NCBI GenBank assembly: GCA_001465935.1
Contig: LNKV01000018.1
Location: 146,542 to 210,541 of the forward strand
Direction: 5' to 3'
DNA length: 64,000 nt
Source of the DNA: Clarireedia homoeocarpa
Taxonomy: Eukaryota > Ascomycota > Leotiomycetes > Helotiales > Rutstroemiaceae
Both the position numbers and the translations under genes were made by a program. Shown here piece by piece: positions 44,261 through 57,100 of this stretch (positions within the stretch are counted from its first letter, which is position 1; each line of letters starts with the position of its first letter). Below the pieces are notes generated by a model. It did not search any database. It saw only the letters and a list, made by a program, of their open reading frames with translations, and was not told where the DNA came from.

Positions 44261-45058
44261 ATGTCCAATCACAGAGCTCTTTCTCTCGGCCGAAATGTAA
44301 ATAAGTTGAGATTACATGGCCGAGACGACGAGTCCTTGAGGGCGACTGTAAAGTCCTATCCACAAGAGAGTAGACTCCTCCCGAACTCCAGCCTCCCTCC
44401 GTTCATGTACAAACCCTTGGATTCTGGAGCAGACTCATTCCGTCTAACCGAGTCTAATCCTGCTCTTCTCGAGGATATCATTCAATGCGCCCCGAGAAAT
44501 ACGACGGTTTAGAAGGAGAGTTACATCTGCCTATCCTCTATCTGGCAGCCGCAAGCCCCATCATGTGAGACTGAGGTCGATGGGGGAAGGGTCGCAGTCG
44601 GGCTGAATCTGCGGCATTCCTTGACAAGGGGAAATATCGACAAACCAGCTGGGAAGGTTCTCATTTGGTTTGGATGTGCTACTACGAGTCCCAGAGTTTC
44701 ATGAAGAGGTAATTGATTACTCATCTACCATATCAATGCAGGTATGAGTCAAATATGGCGGCATATGCAATATTGATTTGTCGCTGTAGGACCGAGGGCG
44801 GCCAAAAACGACGGCCATTACGACCAAGGGAAAAGACAGGCGGCAGTTGAAATGCTCTCTAGCTTAAAGTGCGAGCTCCAAGAACCCATGGGGACTAGTG
44901 TCTTCGAGTTCTTAACTCTCCCTTATTGGTCTCAAATGGGGTTCATCCAAGAGGTGATGCTGGCTTCAAATCAAGTGATCATTTTGGGAACGAGAGAAGT
45001 GCCTTTAAGACGATGGAGGATTGGCATTGTCTTAAGAATTAAGGGATATCATTGATCG
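44261..45058 (+). pseudogene. Broken HET-domain (heterokaryon incompatibility) gene
   Basis: From ATG 44261 the frame reads MSNHRALSLGRN...FMYKPLDSGADSFRLTESNPALLEDIIQC, the typical entry into a HET domain. It meets TAG at 44510-44512. It then continues in the same frame with YICLSSIWQPQ...EVDGGRVAVGLNLRH and KPAGKVLIWFGC, matching the HET blocks Y.ALSY.WG, (V)DG..V.V..NL...L and (L)WIDAICINQ. A later segment (about 44878-45040, VFEFLTLPYWSQMGFIQEVMLASNQVIILG) matches LPYWSR.W..QE...A. The middle is disrupted, so the gene is unlikely to give a working protein. Intact HET proteins trigger cell death when unlike fungal individuals fuse. Confidence 0.75.
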
Positions 45059-45773
45059 TCTACCTAGTCATCGACTCTCAGAGGCGCAGCGGGGGCTCAA
45101 CGACTGTGGTTCAAGTAGAAGATAAATTATTTTGGAATATAATTGTAGCTATAATCCATCTCTAAAAATATTCGATTTTAAAGAGAATGAAGATGTATTC
45201 ATTTCGACCGCGTATCGATTCTACCTCAAAACCCCCAACTTATCTCGAGAGAGTTCAGATGAAATCAGGAGAAGCTCGACGCTTATAACCACCTTGAATT
45301 TCGTATTTGCGGTATTTTAATCAGCAGTCTTCGGATTTATCATGCAGCTATTGGACTTTCGGAACCAAGGTAGCTTCCGGTCCAAAAGGCTAGAGAGAAT
45401 TCGCCTCGAGGTCCATTTAATCTTTTTCCTTGGCGATTCCTTGTCCACCTCTAATTTGATGTCTTACGATTGGCCTGGTAATGCCGATGTCTCGCTAGTG
45501 CATGCTACCTACCTTGGCTACTCTAGGGGCAGGAGTTACGTGTATACATTCGCCGACTTCCGTTGCTTGCTACCAATCACCATGGCTGTATTACGTTGCA
45601 CTGCCGTGTTCTCTAGTGGCTTTTAAGTCTATATGGTGGTGTATGGAGCATGTAGACTTGTATATAAAGCAGTATCCGGCAGGTTGTAGAAGTCATTCTT
45701 CAGATTGTTCTTCGATCTTCATACTGATTACTGATCTTCGTTTCCTCCCTCATACACGGGTTCACCATTCGAA
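45059..45773. other. Region downstream of the HET relic, promoter of the peroxygenase gene
   Basis: Possible further HET-gene debris but no motif I can name. Ends at the peroxygenase start codon. Confidence 0.4.
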
Positions 45774-46772
45774 ATGCAGTTTTTTACATTTTCTACTACA
45801 GCGGTGACTATTGTCACCGCTGCATCGGGTCTATACTCTGGTGCAAACGCTTATGAGACGTACGGCCACGCCTGGCAAGCACCTTCTAAGGATGCCGGTA
45901 TGTCTATTATCACCATGACATGCTCAAAGGGTTGAAAATGGCTAACAAACATCAGTGAGAGGTCCATGTCCCATGCTAAACTCTCTCGCAAATCATGGAT
46001 ACCTCCCGCGTGATGGAAAGAACATCGACTTGAATACCACCGTTGATGCTCTTGGTACTGCTCTTAATATCGATGAACAGTTCGCCGAGTTCCTCTACAG
46101 CGAAGCCATCACCACCAATCCCGACTACCCTAACGCGACGGTCTTTTCTCTGGCCAATCTTGTCACCCATGATATTCTCGAGCACGATGCCAGTTTAAGG
46201 TAAGTCGTTGCTGGCATAAACAAAACCACTGCGCACAACTGACGGGACTTTAGTCGTGTCGATTACTACTTCGGCAACCCTCAGCCCTTCAACCAGAAAA
46301 TCTTCGATCAGACCAGAAGCTACTGGACTGAGGACATCATCAACGTGACTATGGCCGCCAATGCACGATATGCGCGTGTACAGACTTCGAACGCGACCAA
46401 CCCTACTTTCGGGCTGAGTGACCTTGGAAGAGAATTTGGCTATGGAGAGAGCGCTGCTTACATTGGTATACTTGGCAACAAGACTTCAGGCACTGTTAGA
46501 AAGAATATTGTCGAGTACCTCTTCCGTAAGACCCCTCACATATTCCTCATTCCGTGAATAAACCTCGTGCTTACTTATTCGTTACAGTAAACGAACGTCT
46601 CCCTACAGAGGTTGGTTGGTCGAGACTCACTGAGGCTTTCTCGTTTGCAGATTTGGAAGACCTGATGGATAGGATCAAGGCATTTACTCCTGGTGCGACT
46701 GTTGAGGAGGCCGGCGCGACTACTGTTGCTCGACGTGGACGCATTCACAACGCCAGACGTTCCTTCCACTAG
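45774..46772 (+). CDS. Short-type heme-thiolate peroxidase (unspecific peroxygenase/chloroperoxidase family)
   Basis: Four exons, 45774-45897, 45956-46199, 46254-46525 and 46588-46772, with introns of 54-62 bp in matching phases, giving 274 residues. A signal peptide (MQFFTFSTTAVTIVTAASG) is followed by the heme-ligating motif VRGPCPMLNSLANHGYLPRDG (the Cys of PCP is the proximal thiolate). TVFSLANLVTHDILEHDASLSRVDYYFGN holds the EHD motif that binds the structural metal. The acid-base Glu of short UPOs is probably in REFGYGESAAYIGILGN. The PCP-EHD-E order and length mark it as a short (family I) unspecific peroxygenase. Such enzymes use hydrogen peroxide to oxygenate or halogenate organic substrates outside the cell. 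The C terminus (PTEVGWSRL...DRIKAF) is complete and followed by an Arg/Ala tail. Confidence 0.94.
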
Positions 46773-48035
46773 AGGACTGGAAAGCATATCGGGCTATGGA
46801 ACATTCTGTGATTTGAGACTTTTAGGTTGCCACAATGTGTCTGTAGGTGTACAGCAAGTAGTCGTAGGCAGGACGGACATACCTTTCATTGTATTCTTAA
46901 CTTTAACGAATTCGAATAATTGATATCTCTTATCTCCCACCAGAGACATTTAAGTGACCAAGTGATAAACTTATTCATGTGGATTCACCAAATGACGATC
47001 CTTGAGATATGTCAGATTCCTACGAATGTTTGGATTGTGACCGGCGACAGTTAACCTCCGTATACACGAGGCCTCGCACTAAGTCTAGGCATCCATAACT
47101 AAACAATCCGAACTCCAACTAAACAGTCCGAACTCCACAATGGCATCCCTTCTCTGCGAGGCGATGCATTCATTCTCTGCACTTGCCGTCTCGTACTTTA
47201 AGCCACGCTAGCTAGCGAGACAGCGAACTACAATTAATGCTCCGAACCCCACTCACCGGTATCCGTTAACCGTACGCTATAAATTCTAGATTGCTTACAC
47301 ATATGCGTTCTGCTGGAGACGATTCGCTACTTCGTATGTGCACAGGCACAGGAACGGGATCCGCACCAACCAGCTAGCGCAATGCAGTACGTACAGTATG
47401 GAACCAAAAAAAAAAAGGTCCGGTCCGGGTACCGTTAGCGGATTTAACGGAATCTTACTCGCAAGCTCGTACTTCCGTGCCTTCGTAAGCGATTCCCTGG
47501 CGAGTTGCCGACTTTGTTTATGTAAGTGAGAACTGGACCACTACGATCCTAGGAGGTCGTAGTTTAGGAGTGAGATCTCGTGCCTGTGCTTCCGAGGGTG
47601 GGGAAGAGGAAAGCTGCATCGAAAATGAAAGCCATAAAGAAATGCCTTATAGGATTCAGTAGTCTAGAATACCCATAAGTTATTAAAAGCATATCAGTTG
47701 TAATTTAGTATGAGCCATGTATTGAACGATAAACTCAGTACTGAACAATGTATTAAGCATAACTTACAATAAATAGAAAAAAAAAAAAAAAAGAAACAAT
47801 CAAAGTAATAAGATAGTAGGTCCGTAGCCCAGAGCGAGAGTGATATGAATTAAATCCCAACATTGACGTGAAACCACAAACATAAGAAAAGAAGAGTCAC
47901 TTCACACCGTTTCATCTCCACCTTCGCTTCTGCCCCTTATTCCCCCCTGGATAAAAGGTTAATTTTTCTGGTGTCTTGCCACCTATTAATTTAACCTTCA
48001 TACCAGTGGGGGTAGGGTATCAAGACCCATCGTAC
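46773..48035. other. Intergenic region
   Basis: No gene recognised. A few A-rich runs (about 47408, 47779-47793). Repeated CTAAACA(A/G)TCCGAACTCCA occurs twice in tandem at about 47099-47138. Confidence 0.45.
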
Positions 48036-50474
48036 CTACCCCACTGTACCGACCTCCCCCGCATCAACCCAGACCTCAAAATCTGTCTCATTCGGTTTTC
48101 TCTCTTTGATCATCAAAAACAAACTCCCAATCCTCTTCTTCAACCGTCTCCACCCCTTCTCATCCTCATCTCTACTCATTGTAAAGGTCAAATGATTCGC
48201 AAACACAACCGTAAAGGTAAGTTTTTCCAACCACTCAAGCTTGACCCCTGAACGCTGGGAGTAGAGTGTGAAGAAGGCCGAGATGGTTGTGTTTCTGAAA
48301 ACATGGAATGGAACTGGAGTTTCGAAGTCCAAGGTGCCGGATTTATTGTGGAGGATGAGAATAATGTCTTCAGGTTCAGAAGGATCGGGGATACTGGGTG
48401 CTTCAGAGTTTGTGGTGACAGAGTTGGTGGTGACGGAGCTGTGGTCCAGAAGATTGCTGTAAATTGAAGAAATATTCATTTCGTTCAACGGTTCACTGAT
48501 GCCAATTGAGGAGCTGGAAGTTTCACGACTTAGCTGGTGTTGACGGCCAAAGGAAGATGTAGAGGATTGCCGGCTATATTGGTTTGGTGAGGAATGCATA
48601 TGTGGCAATCGATGTACTCTGTACGGAGATCTTCCTCGTGGAGATGATCTATGAATAGAAGGAGATGATGATCTATTGGTCGAATAATTTTGATCTCTTC
48701 TATGGGTTCTATCATCCATAGTATTCGAAGAAGTATGTCGCCCTTGAGGTCTGAATCCTGGGAGTAGTCTACTGGCTGCGTGTCCCGATGGCATGGCTTC
48801 AGTATGGCTATGACGAGGCGGATTCCTAAGGGCATCTTGTTCTAAATAAGAAAATTCTAGCTCGCGGGAAGAACCATGATGTGCAGGCTCTTCAGAATTG
48901 AGTGAAGATTGCACATCAGCAGGTCTAGCGGACTCGGCGTCTGAATCGGGTGCTTCAGATTCTGCATCAGTTATCGTTCTTTGACGCTTGGAACCAATTT
49001 TCGAATGTTTATCGCTGCTAACTGATAGGGGAGCTGGCGCTGTGATATTCGTAGAGTTCGTACGCTTGTGTGTGCTGCTTGGTGCTGGTGGATTTGTGTC
49101 TGTGGTATCCCTTTTTGATTGAGAAGATTGCGAATTGAGCTGCACAAATGTCAAAACTTCTCCCCCAAGGAAACGCGAGTCAGGGCTTGCTAATGAACTG
49201 AGCTTATGTATTCTCTCCCATGTCTCTTTCTGAATCTGAAGCTCGGAATCGAAATTTGGTCTACGACAAATGGTGTCGTTCTCGAACCGTTGTAACAATC
49301 CATAGTCGCGAATGAACTTTCTCGTTGAGTAAACGACAAACTTTTTAGTCTTCTCGAATATAACAGCATGATGGGTAGAATCCACTTTGATGTGGAGGTG
49401 CTTCATTAACAGTTCAACCAAGACACCTATTTTGGTCAACTCTCCGAATCCAGGGTTCAATGAATAAAGGTCATTGCCATGCATGAAACGCCATGCGAGT
49501 ATCTTTGTTTCCTCAGCCCAATTTGCGGCTGTGCTAGTCTTTAGGGGATCAGCATGCATCTTATAAAGATTGAGAGAGAGATTGGAGCAGTACCTCAAAT
49601 AACCAGCGAACACCCGGATCTGTTATTGAAAACTCTTTCTTCTCATCAAGCGCCGCTCGATAGACGGGAGATGGAGATGTTGCAAGAGAGTAAACATAGT
49701 TCAAATGCTGATAGATATTGTATCGGATTGCTTCTTCGTTCTGAGTCTTTCTTTCCATTTTGGTTCTATAGAAAAGTTTTAATAATTGGAAACCCTTTTT
49801 AAGAAGATAATTTACCTGGTTGTTGCAAGGCGGTCAGTAACACTTCTAGTACGAGCAGTAACTGTGATGGTAGATTCATTTTCCGTATCTTGTCGTGCCC
49901 GGGGAACAAATTCATCATCATCATCATCATCACTTTCAGTTGCCCCAACATCATCACCGCTTCCGCCAAAATTGAAGTTTCCGTCTCCGTCGTTGTCCTC
50001 ATCATCACTTGCTGGTCCTTTGTTTTCCCCCTTCTGCGCTGCTTTCTTAGATTTGGTATCTTCATTTCGACGTCGATAATACTCCTGGAGGCATAAAATT
50101 TTGGCAATTCCTTCTTCAATTCTGACTCGTAAGAGTGTTAACATTGAACTTTTAAAACAAAGGTGTGATTATTCTTACTTCTCCCGATCTTCTGGCAGCG
50201 AGGGATAGTCCGAGCTTTCGGAAGAAACAAAAAGCTCCTGACGCTTGAGGTCTCGGTCACAGAACTCAGAAGCACATCGACGAACTTTCGAATCATTCAC
50301 ATCAATTGAGAACTCATCATCCCCGATTGCTCTTTTGCGAAACTTGGAAACTTGTAATGACAGCATCTTAAAATGTCGAGGGGTGCCAAGATCACCATCC
50401 CATCCAAGTGTCTGACATATCTCTCGAACCGTGACATTCCAGGGACTAAATTCATTTACTGGCGAGGGAGTCAT
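48036..50474 (-). CDS. Unknown large protein, paralogue of the gene at 54106-59119
   Basis: Exons 50474-50179, 50121-49816 and 49765 onward, joined by 57- and 50-bp introns in phase, reach ITDPGVRWLFE at about 49592. The frame then resumes at about 49558 (MHADPLKTSTAANWAEE) and is open to 48036. The junction is either a 34-bp GTACTG...ATAAG intron, unusually short, or a one-base frameshift. The N-terminal module (VREICQTLGWDGDLGTPRHF...VRRCASEFC...SSDYPSLPEDREK) resembles the N terminus of the neighbouring large gene, as does the C-terminal module (TTISAFFTLYSQRSGVKLEWLEKLTF...GWRRLKKRIG...FEVWVDAG). Between them lie an acidic stretch (poly-Asp at the 50-kb end), a helical block (GVLVELLMKHLHIKV...FIRDYGLLQRF) and a Ser/Arg-rich disordered region of some 250 residues with a likely nuclear signal (GSKRQRT). 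Function unknown. Confidence 0.68.
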
Positions 50475-53400
50475 TGCATGGTTTCAATTGGGATCAACGA
50501 AGATAGAATGATATTTATGTCGATGGCTGGAGTTGCGATACACACTTCAGAAATATTTCATCCTGTGAGTGACACGCACAGATCATATATTCAAACATAG
50601 ACTAAAGTTGCTCTGCTCAGAACCATGTTTCGCTGAATATACAGTGATTCGGCTTCCCCGAAAGGGACGGCTGCCCCTAACGAGAGGCCGCAAGATCGTA
50701 ATTGTGGGGAAGCGGCCCCTCTTCGACCAGCCGCCACGCTCATCTCAGAGCCTTGTGGATGCACCGGCAAGATTAAGTCATCATAGAAGCTGTTGGTCGG
50801 GCTGGAAATTGGCAGAATATGATGCAATTATTGGGTGGCTGAGTGCCTTCGTGGAGAGGAGTCATTAATTGGAAATTTTACACACCTCTTTAGGAGATTG
50901 TGATATGGTGCAGATAGGTAGGATTTCAAGACTTCGGTGTCTCCGTACCTGCAGACCTGCTATTAGCTTGTATTGTATGTTGAAAGTAGAAGGAGTATGA
51001 AGTGTCGTTTTACATAAATCATACTAGAGTATATGCTTCTGCCATGTGCGGGATATACGCTATCCTAGCTCCTCACATCATTTTTGTGGGTGATCTTAAT
51101 TACTGAAAATAGAAGACTCGTGCGTCCTATAGAGGAGCTTGTGTAAAATCTCCGTAATACTCTTGACTCAGCACGTGGAGCTTGCCAGTGTATAGTTGTA
51201 AACTCTATTGTTTACATCGGATATGAATAGTATTTAGAATGTCTGGTACTAAGAACAAAGCTGTGATATCTGAGTGCCAAGTTCTCTCCACACAAGAGGA
51301 TTTGCTACGTGAAGACTTCACGTACAGATGCGGTAGCAAAAACCATATCACATACCTTTGCACAAGTTAGGTCTCCACCGTTGCTAGTCTGATCGGGAGC
51401 AACCCGGGGAACATCCACAAGAGACTAGTCAACATGGACCTAGTTTACGAGATTGGCGTGCTGAAAGGCATGTCATGGTTACCCCTAACGCTTGTGCGGG
51501 GATTCAAAAGAGTAGAAATCTATTCTTACAGCAGGGCCTATTAACGTCTATTCAGCAGCAGCAATAGCGTGTGCAAGAATGTATACGGATTGCACGGATT
51601 GCACGGCTTACTCATGACTCTAACCGCTCCACCCTAATTCAACTGAAAAGGGACGTTTTACGATCACAGCCAGCCTAAGGAGGAACTAATCATAGTAATG
51701 AGAGAAACTAAGAAACTCCAGTGGATCGAAGGGCCATGGGTTAAGGAGCGCGCTTTCGATATGCAATAGCTTGCACTTGCCATAAACCTGTAACAGACCA
51801 ACAGAGATAAGGAAATGTAATAGCAGCTCGTGCTTATCGAGGATGGATGTACCGGGGAAGCGTTGGCCTTGCCACTTGAAATCCACGTACTTGACAAGAT
51901 CCATAATTCGGATTCGCTTCCTGGGCCCGTGTGTAAGCTTTGCACGCCATGAACTGTTCAGATTTGCTACCAGTCAGAGAAATGACCAATCATGCTTCAA
52001 GCAATCGCATCATAAACTATCAAGCCTGAACTTTGGAGCAAGATGACTCGGGTACATGTCGTAAAATGGCGCGTGGCAATCGATAGATTGACCATTCACC
52101 AACCCCTGCGGCCCGCCAGCAGACCGCACTGTCCACTGCGCAAGGCGTTCTTCCACCCCGCACCTTAGAGGGTGAGGAATTATCTCTTCCTCGAGCTTTT
52201 TATATGTTTGTTGCCTGACGGTGAAATTGGCGACCGCCTGAACAAGCCGATACATTCGGACAATTTGTCTGTCTGCATTGTCCGAGGAATGGCATCGCGA
52301 ATAAAGCCGAGCCTCCGTTGAATGTTTGGCGTCTCATTCATTGCTTTCCTATCTTTCTTTCAAACTAACTTTACTGAACCTTATGTTTGGATAAATTTGT
52401 TGAAAGATTTGGCTGTGTGAATGAACCGCCAAGCTTCCATACTGGACCTGGTCTGAAGGTGTTGTTGAAAATACTGCTAGAGCAACTGATTTGGGCACAC
52501 ACGCCAGTAACTATCTCGATATGATCGCAAGTTTGCGTGTGGTCTGCGACAAGACTGAGGAGCTCTCAGCGACTCGAATGGTTTTTTTGTGGGAAGCAAT
52601 GTTCCGACCTGTGCTCATGGAGAATTGTCATCACAACTACCGCCGCGGGTTATTGGAGAGCGACAAAGAAACAATCGTGCCAACCGGCGTCTTCAGGCAA
52701 GAAAGGTATACCTTCGTATGGGATTGTTTGTTGGAAAGCACACGCAATTCGCACTGGTAGCTGACATCCTCTCTACTTATGAGTGGGCAGGGACTCTCGT
52801 ATTGAAGACAGAAGAGATTCGTTGGTTGCATCGTATATAATTTTTTCTAATTTTTTCTTTTCTGGTGACTTAGGCTTAGTAATCGCGCTGCATTAGCCAG
52901 CAGTTGCCAAGCCCTTGGCCTGCTGCCGATTCCTGGATCTTGGACCGAATTGTTGAACGCGACAGCCGATGGCGCCGACAACATTATGAACCCGCATATT
53001 TTCCCGGCCGCAGCTTTCCGTGAGCCGTCAGCCTTTGCAACCCCTCGATACAATATTGTGATGCAAGCACGCGGCGGCGTGGCTCGATATGTCCACGACA
53101 TAAATAACAAATTTATTTTTGTAACATCATGTTCCACACGCACACGGCTCACCGGCTTCAATCGCTCTGACACGCTGCTCCCGGGTTCCGGCTGCCAGCC
53201 ACTCCTAATATTACATTGGGGGTTGTCGATGCAGTTGCAGTGTCGATAACTTCTAACTCACCACTCTTACTTTACGAAGAGTCGGAGCTTCCCCCTTTTG
53301 GCAAGCTGCTGTAGCTTTCTACCAGGTTTAGAATCTCGGACAAACCACCTCATTCTGGTTGGCTCCTACTGGCATGTTCTCCACTCCTCCCTACCTCTCT

Positions 53401-54105
53401 TTTATCTTTCGTGCAGCAATAACATCTTTACGACCTTCCCTAAAAAGTTCTGCAAAGTTCTGCAAATAACAAAGAAAAGGCTCGGAAAAAGTGGCATTGT
53501 GTTTCTTGGTATCATGCGCATTCATCAAAATTGATTAGTTCTATCGGACACATTTAATCATTGGACATATTCTTGTTGGTTCGGGCTGGTGCAACCATTA
53601 CGAAAGTACGATGCTGTATGCTCAGGATGCAAAACGTACTGGCTGAATCGCAACCGCCAATGAGCTGTGCCTCACAGTGTTTACCCCTCATTTTATATCC
53701 TAGCTCCAGACGATGTGTCGATCCTGGCTGGTCTAGAAAGTTTCGCGGGCAGCGGGAGAGTAACCGGATACCGATATAACGTTCTTTCATGCTATGGAGA
53801 CAGTACGAAAGCCTGCATACCGTTTTCATGTCACACCTCGAGCTTGCATTTCCTGCGCTGCAGTCAGCCATTTATCCCATGCATTCTCATATGTATGTTC
53901 CCTGCCCGACATGAAGTCACACCAACACATATCAAGCATGAGTTATGGTAGCGCGAGAATGGCTGTGGTAAAATGCGATAAAGAATAGTAGAGTTGGTTC
54001 CGCATTTCTCTTTTATCATTGCTTTTCGAAAGCATCCTCCTAAACTGCTTCAACCACCTAAATATTTCTAACGTCGCGCCGCTTACCCTAAATGAAATCG
54101 CAGTC
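50475..54105. other. 3.6-kb gene-poor DNA between two divergent paralogues
   Basis: No gene with recognisable domains. Open frames of 70-108 residues overlap on both strands. The most protein-like is a minus-strand frame from about 52000 to 51686 (RKRIRIMDLVKYVDFKWQGQRFPG...), with a possible partner at 52255-52010, but no start or family. It should contain the promoters of both flanking genes. Confidence 0.45.
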
Positions 54106-57100
54106 ATGACAAACCCAGCTGCACTAAAGCAGGTGGATCTTTGTTCTTTCCTCGGCTACGAAAAGGACCGGCCTGGAAAGAATAGTAAAGATCTTTTAAG
54201 GGCCACATCTGCATTTCTGAAGGACAACGAATCTCGTGGTATGAGATTACCACCATCGAGTAAGAAGACTGACCCAGTGGAAGCACAATTATGCGCTATT
54301 GGTTTTCTCGAGGAGGAAGAGAGAGGGGAAAAATTCTGGCCTCCGACAACAGATGGGAGCCTAACATATGAGAACGATAGTCAAGTGCATGTGTTCCGAC
54401 ATATTTTCAACTTAGTCCTAACGTATTCAGCATCATATCATACCTCACACACATCTTCCGGAGCCAAGCAAGATCCCTTGAAGTGATGAAGGTACTAAGA
54501 TCTTCTTCTCATACCCTTATCTATCCTGACGTGTACAGTTTTGTGCTACAACTTTCAAGCCGTTGTCCTAAGCTAATGACACAGCTGTACAGTACCGGAA
54601 AGCAAAGAGGAAGAAAGAAAATGAGAAATCCGAATCACCGAAGGAAGTTGAGCAATGCAAATCAACAAAAGAAGACAAACCAGCGAGCAACCCATCAACT
54701 CCAACTCTACCTGAGGCATGTATTACTGTCATGATCAGACACTGTTATCCTACTGACCAGCCGTGTAGGAGGCAGCTGCAGATGATTCTGACATGATGGC
54801 CATCTATACATCCCCGATGGAATCTATCAAGCCTGAATTATCTTTAACCCCATGGCTCCAGCCCCCAAAGCGTTTCGATCGTCATGCCGCTGTGCAGCTA
54901 TTGGAAGAACTTGATCCAGTCAAATTTATGGGTGCCTCTTTCGGTCTATCCAAAGATTGGTTATCACAGGTTTGTATTCAACTTGTTCGTTTCCTCCATA
55001 CTGACTTGAAACAGCAAGATGGTGTCAAGTGGCCTCCGCTCGCCGAGAGACAAATCCAGTACTTCATGCACCGAAACCTATTCTATTATACTATCAATCT
55101 GGAGACAGAAACCGATGATAGGATCCAAACACTTGTGGATATTTTGAGAGGCACAGAAGAAATTGACGGCAGCCTTCTTCACGAATTTCGAAAACGAATT
55201 ATCGATAAGGTGAAGTATTTTACTCAAGCATTCATCAACAGTCACTTCGTCGAGCTTCAGTCTGATGGTCTACCCCGGATGACTTCGAGGTTTCGGAACG
55301 TCTGGGTCAATCATTATGGAGTACCAGCGGCTTCGCCGGTCAATTCGGTTTCACATCTTCACAGAGAGTCATCTCAGTCTGGTGAACGCCCTCGAAAGAA
55401 ACGTAAAATCTCCAAGAGCCTGGATGAAATTGTGACCAGTGATCGAGATTCAAAGAAAAGAGTACCCAGCGGGCATACAAGGAAGAGTGTTACACAATGC
55501 CCAACTGCACCAAAGTTTCCGAATTTGCTACCGAGGAAGGACTCGAATCTGGTATCTATGTCCGAGGCAGCTTTGAATATTGTGGAGGATGACGAGGAAA
55601 AGGAGAAGAGCATTGTACATTGTGCGCTGCATGAAGGTGAAATTACTGAGGTAATATGAACACCACTGCGTATTCGAAATTTGCCAAGCTAATCGGTTCG
55701 CTGTCAAGCCCCGGACAATAGATCACGGAGTCCTTCATGAGGATGGGATCGACGCAGACGATGGGAGCATAACAACGGCTGAAGGTTTCATTGCCACTTC
55801 TGGTGACAATAATCTTGAAACACATAGCTTGGAAGACGAAACCAATGATGTGGCAAAGGTCGAAATTATGGATCTGGATTTACCGGAGACCACAAGGAAA
55901 GCTTCCGGGATTGTTCAAATTTCTCCGAACGTACATATTTCTGATCAGCCATCTGCCCCGGATAAATCGCCTGTGGAAATAAATCAGCATAAAACGTTAA
56001 ATTCCGATATCTTATCAGATAAAGCACGAGCGAAGCACACGATTGAGTCTCAAAATAACCATGAAGCTGCGACCGCGGATACACCTGTTAAAGGCCCATC
56101 TCCGAAGAGAATCTCTACTCCGCGAGATATTGCAAGTGAAGAGCACCGGGACGAGAATCTGCGGGCCCATACGCTTGATTCCAAAAACTCTCCAATAGAG
56201 GCCATCGGCCGTGAGTCCCCTGGTTTCAAAGAGACCTCATTCAGAAGCAATGAAGAGCCAGCTAGGCCGACGAATGCTGTCGGAGAAAAGGTTTCGCCAG
56301 TCAATACCTCACATTCTATTTTCTCCGATGATCCGTTTTCATCTATCCACCGAGAAAGAAGAAATGCTCAGGATAGTCCATTGAGTATATCGCCTACTTC
56401 GTCTTTTCCCACAGACAATCATTTCCACATACATGTAATACCGATCAGCAATCAAAGCTCGAGTGATCTCACTACACCCCCACAGCTATCTTCTTCGACA
56501 AGTGCAGCTCGCATGGATTCTGGTCTAACAGGCGAAACCCCTATATCAGTGGTGACCGCACAAAATAACCCACTCAAATTTTCACATATACCTCCAAAGC
56601 CAGTTCAAGGCCAGGAGCCGGCTCAACAACCACCGAATAAATATGATCAATCTCCAGGCCTATTAGGCAATCAAGATAACACAAAGGATACTATTGCCAA
56701 GACGGGAGTCTGGACTCCTCTTCACGAAACCAATTCCCGAAAACAATTAGACCCCCAAATACAGCGGCAAAATGTTAGAAATAATGGCACAATTGTCACC
56801 GGATCGTGGCCCGTATCTACTTTTCAACCCATCAATCGTCCAAGTAAACACGCAGTCCCAACCTCGGCACCTACTCAGCGCTCATTGACGCGTTCTGCAC
56901 CGGATACTACGCAACTTCGAGCTCCACAAAGAACACCACTTCCTGATCAGAAATCAGAAGGGGCCGCATCTAGGATTCATCCCTCTCTGAACGTCTTCCC
57001 AAATCTCCCCGGCGTCACTCAACCTTCGGACACGCAACAAGCCCCAGCTCTTGTACACCCACCGCAACCGAGCATGTCAACAAAGCCCATTGCGAAACCA

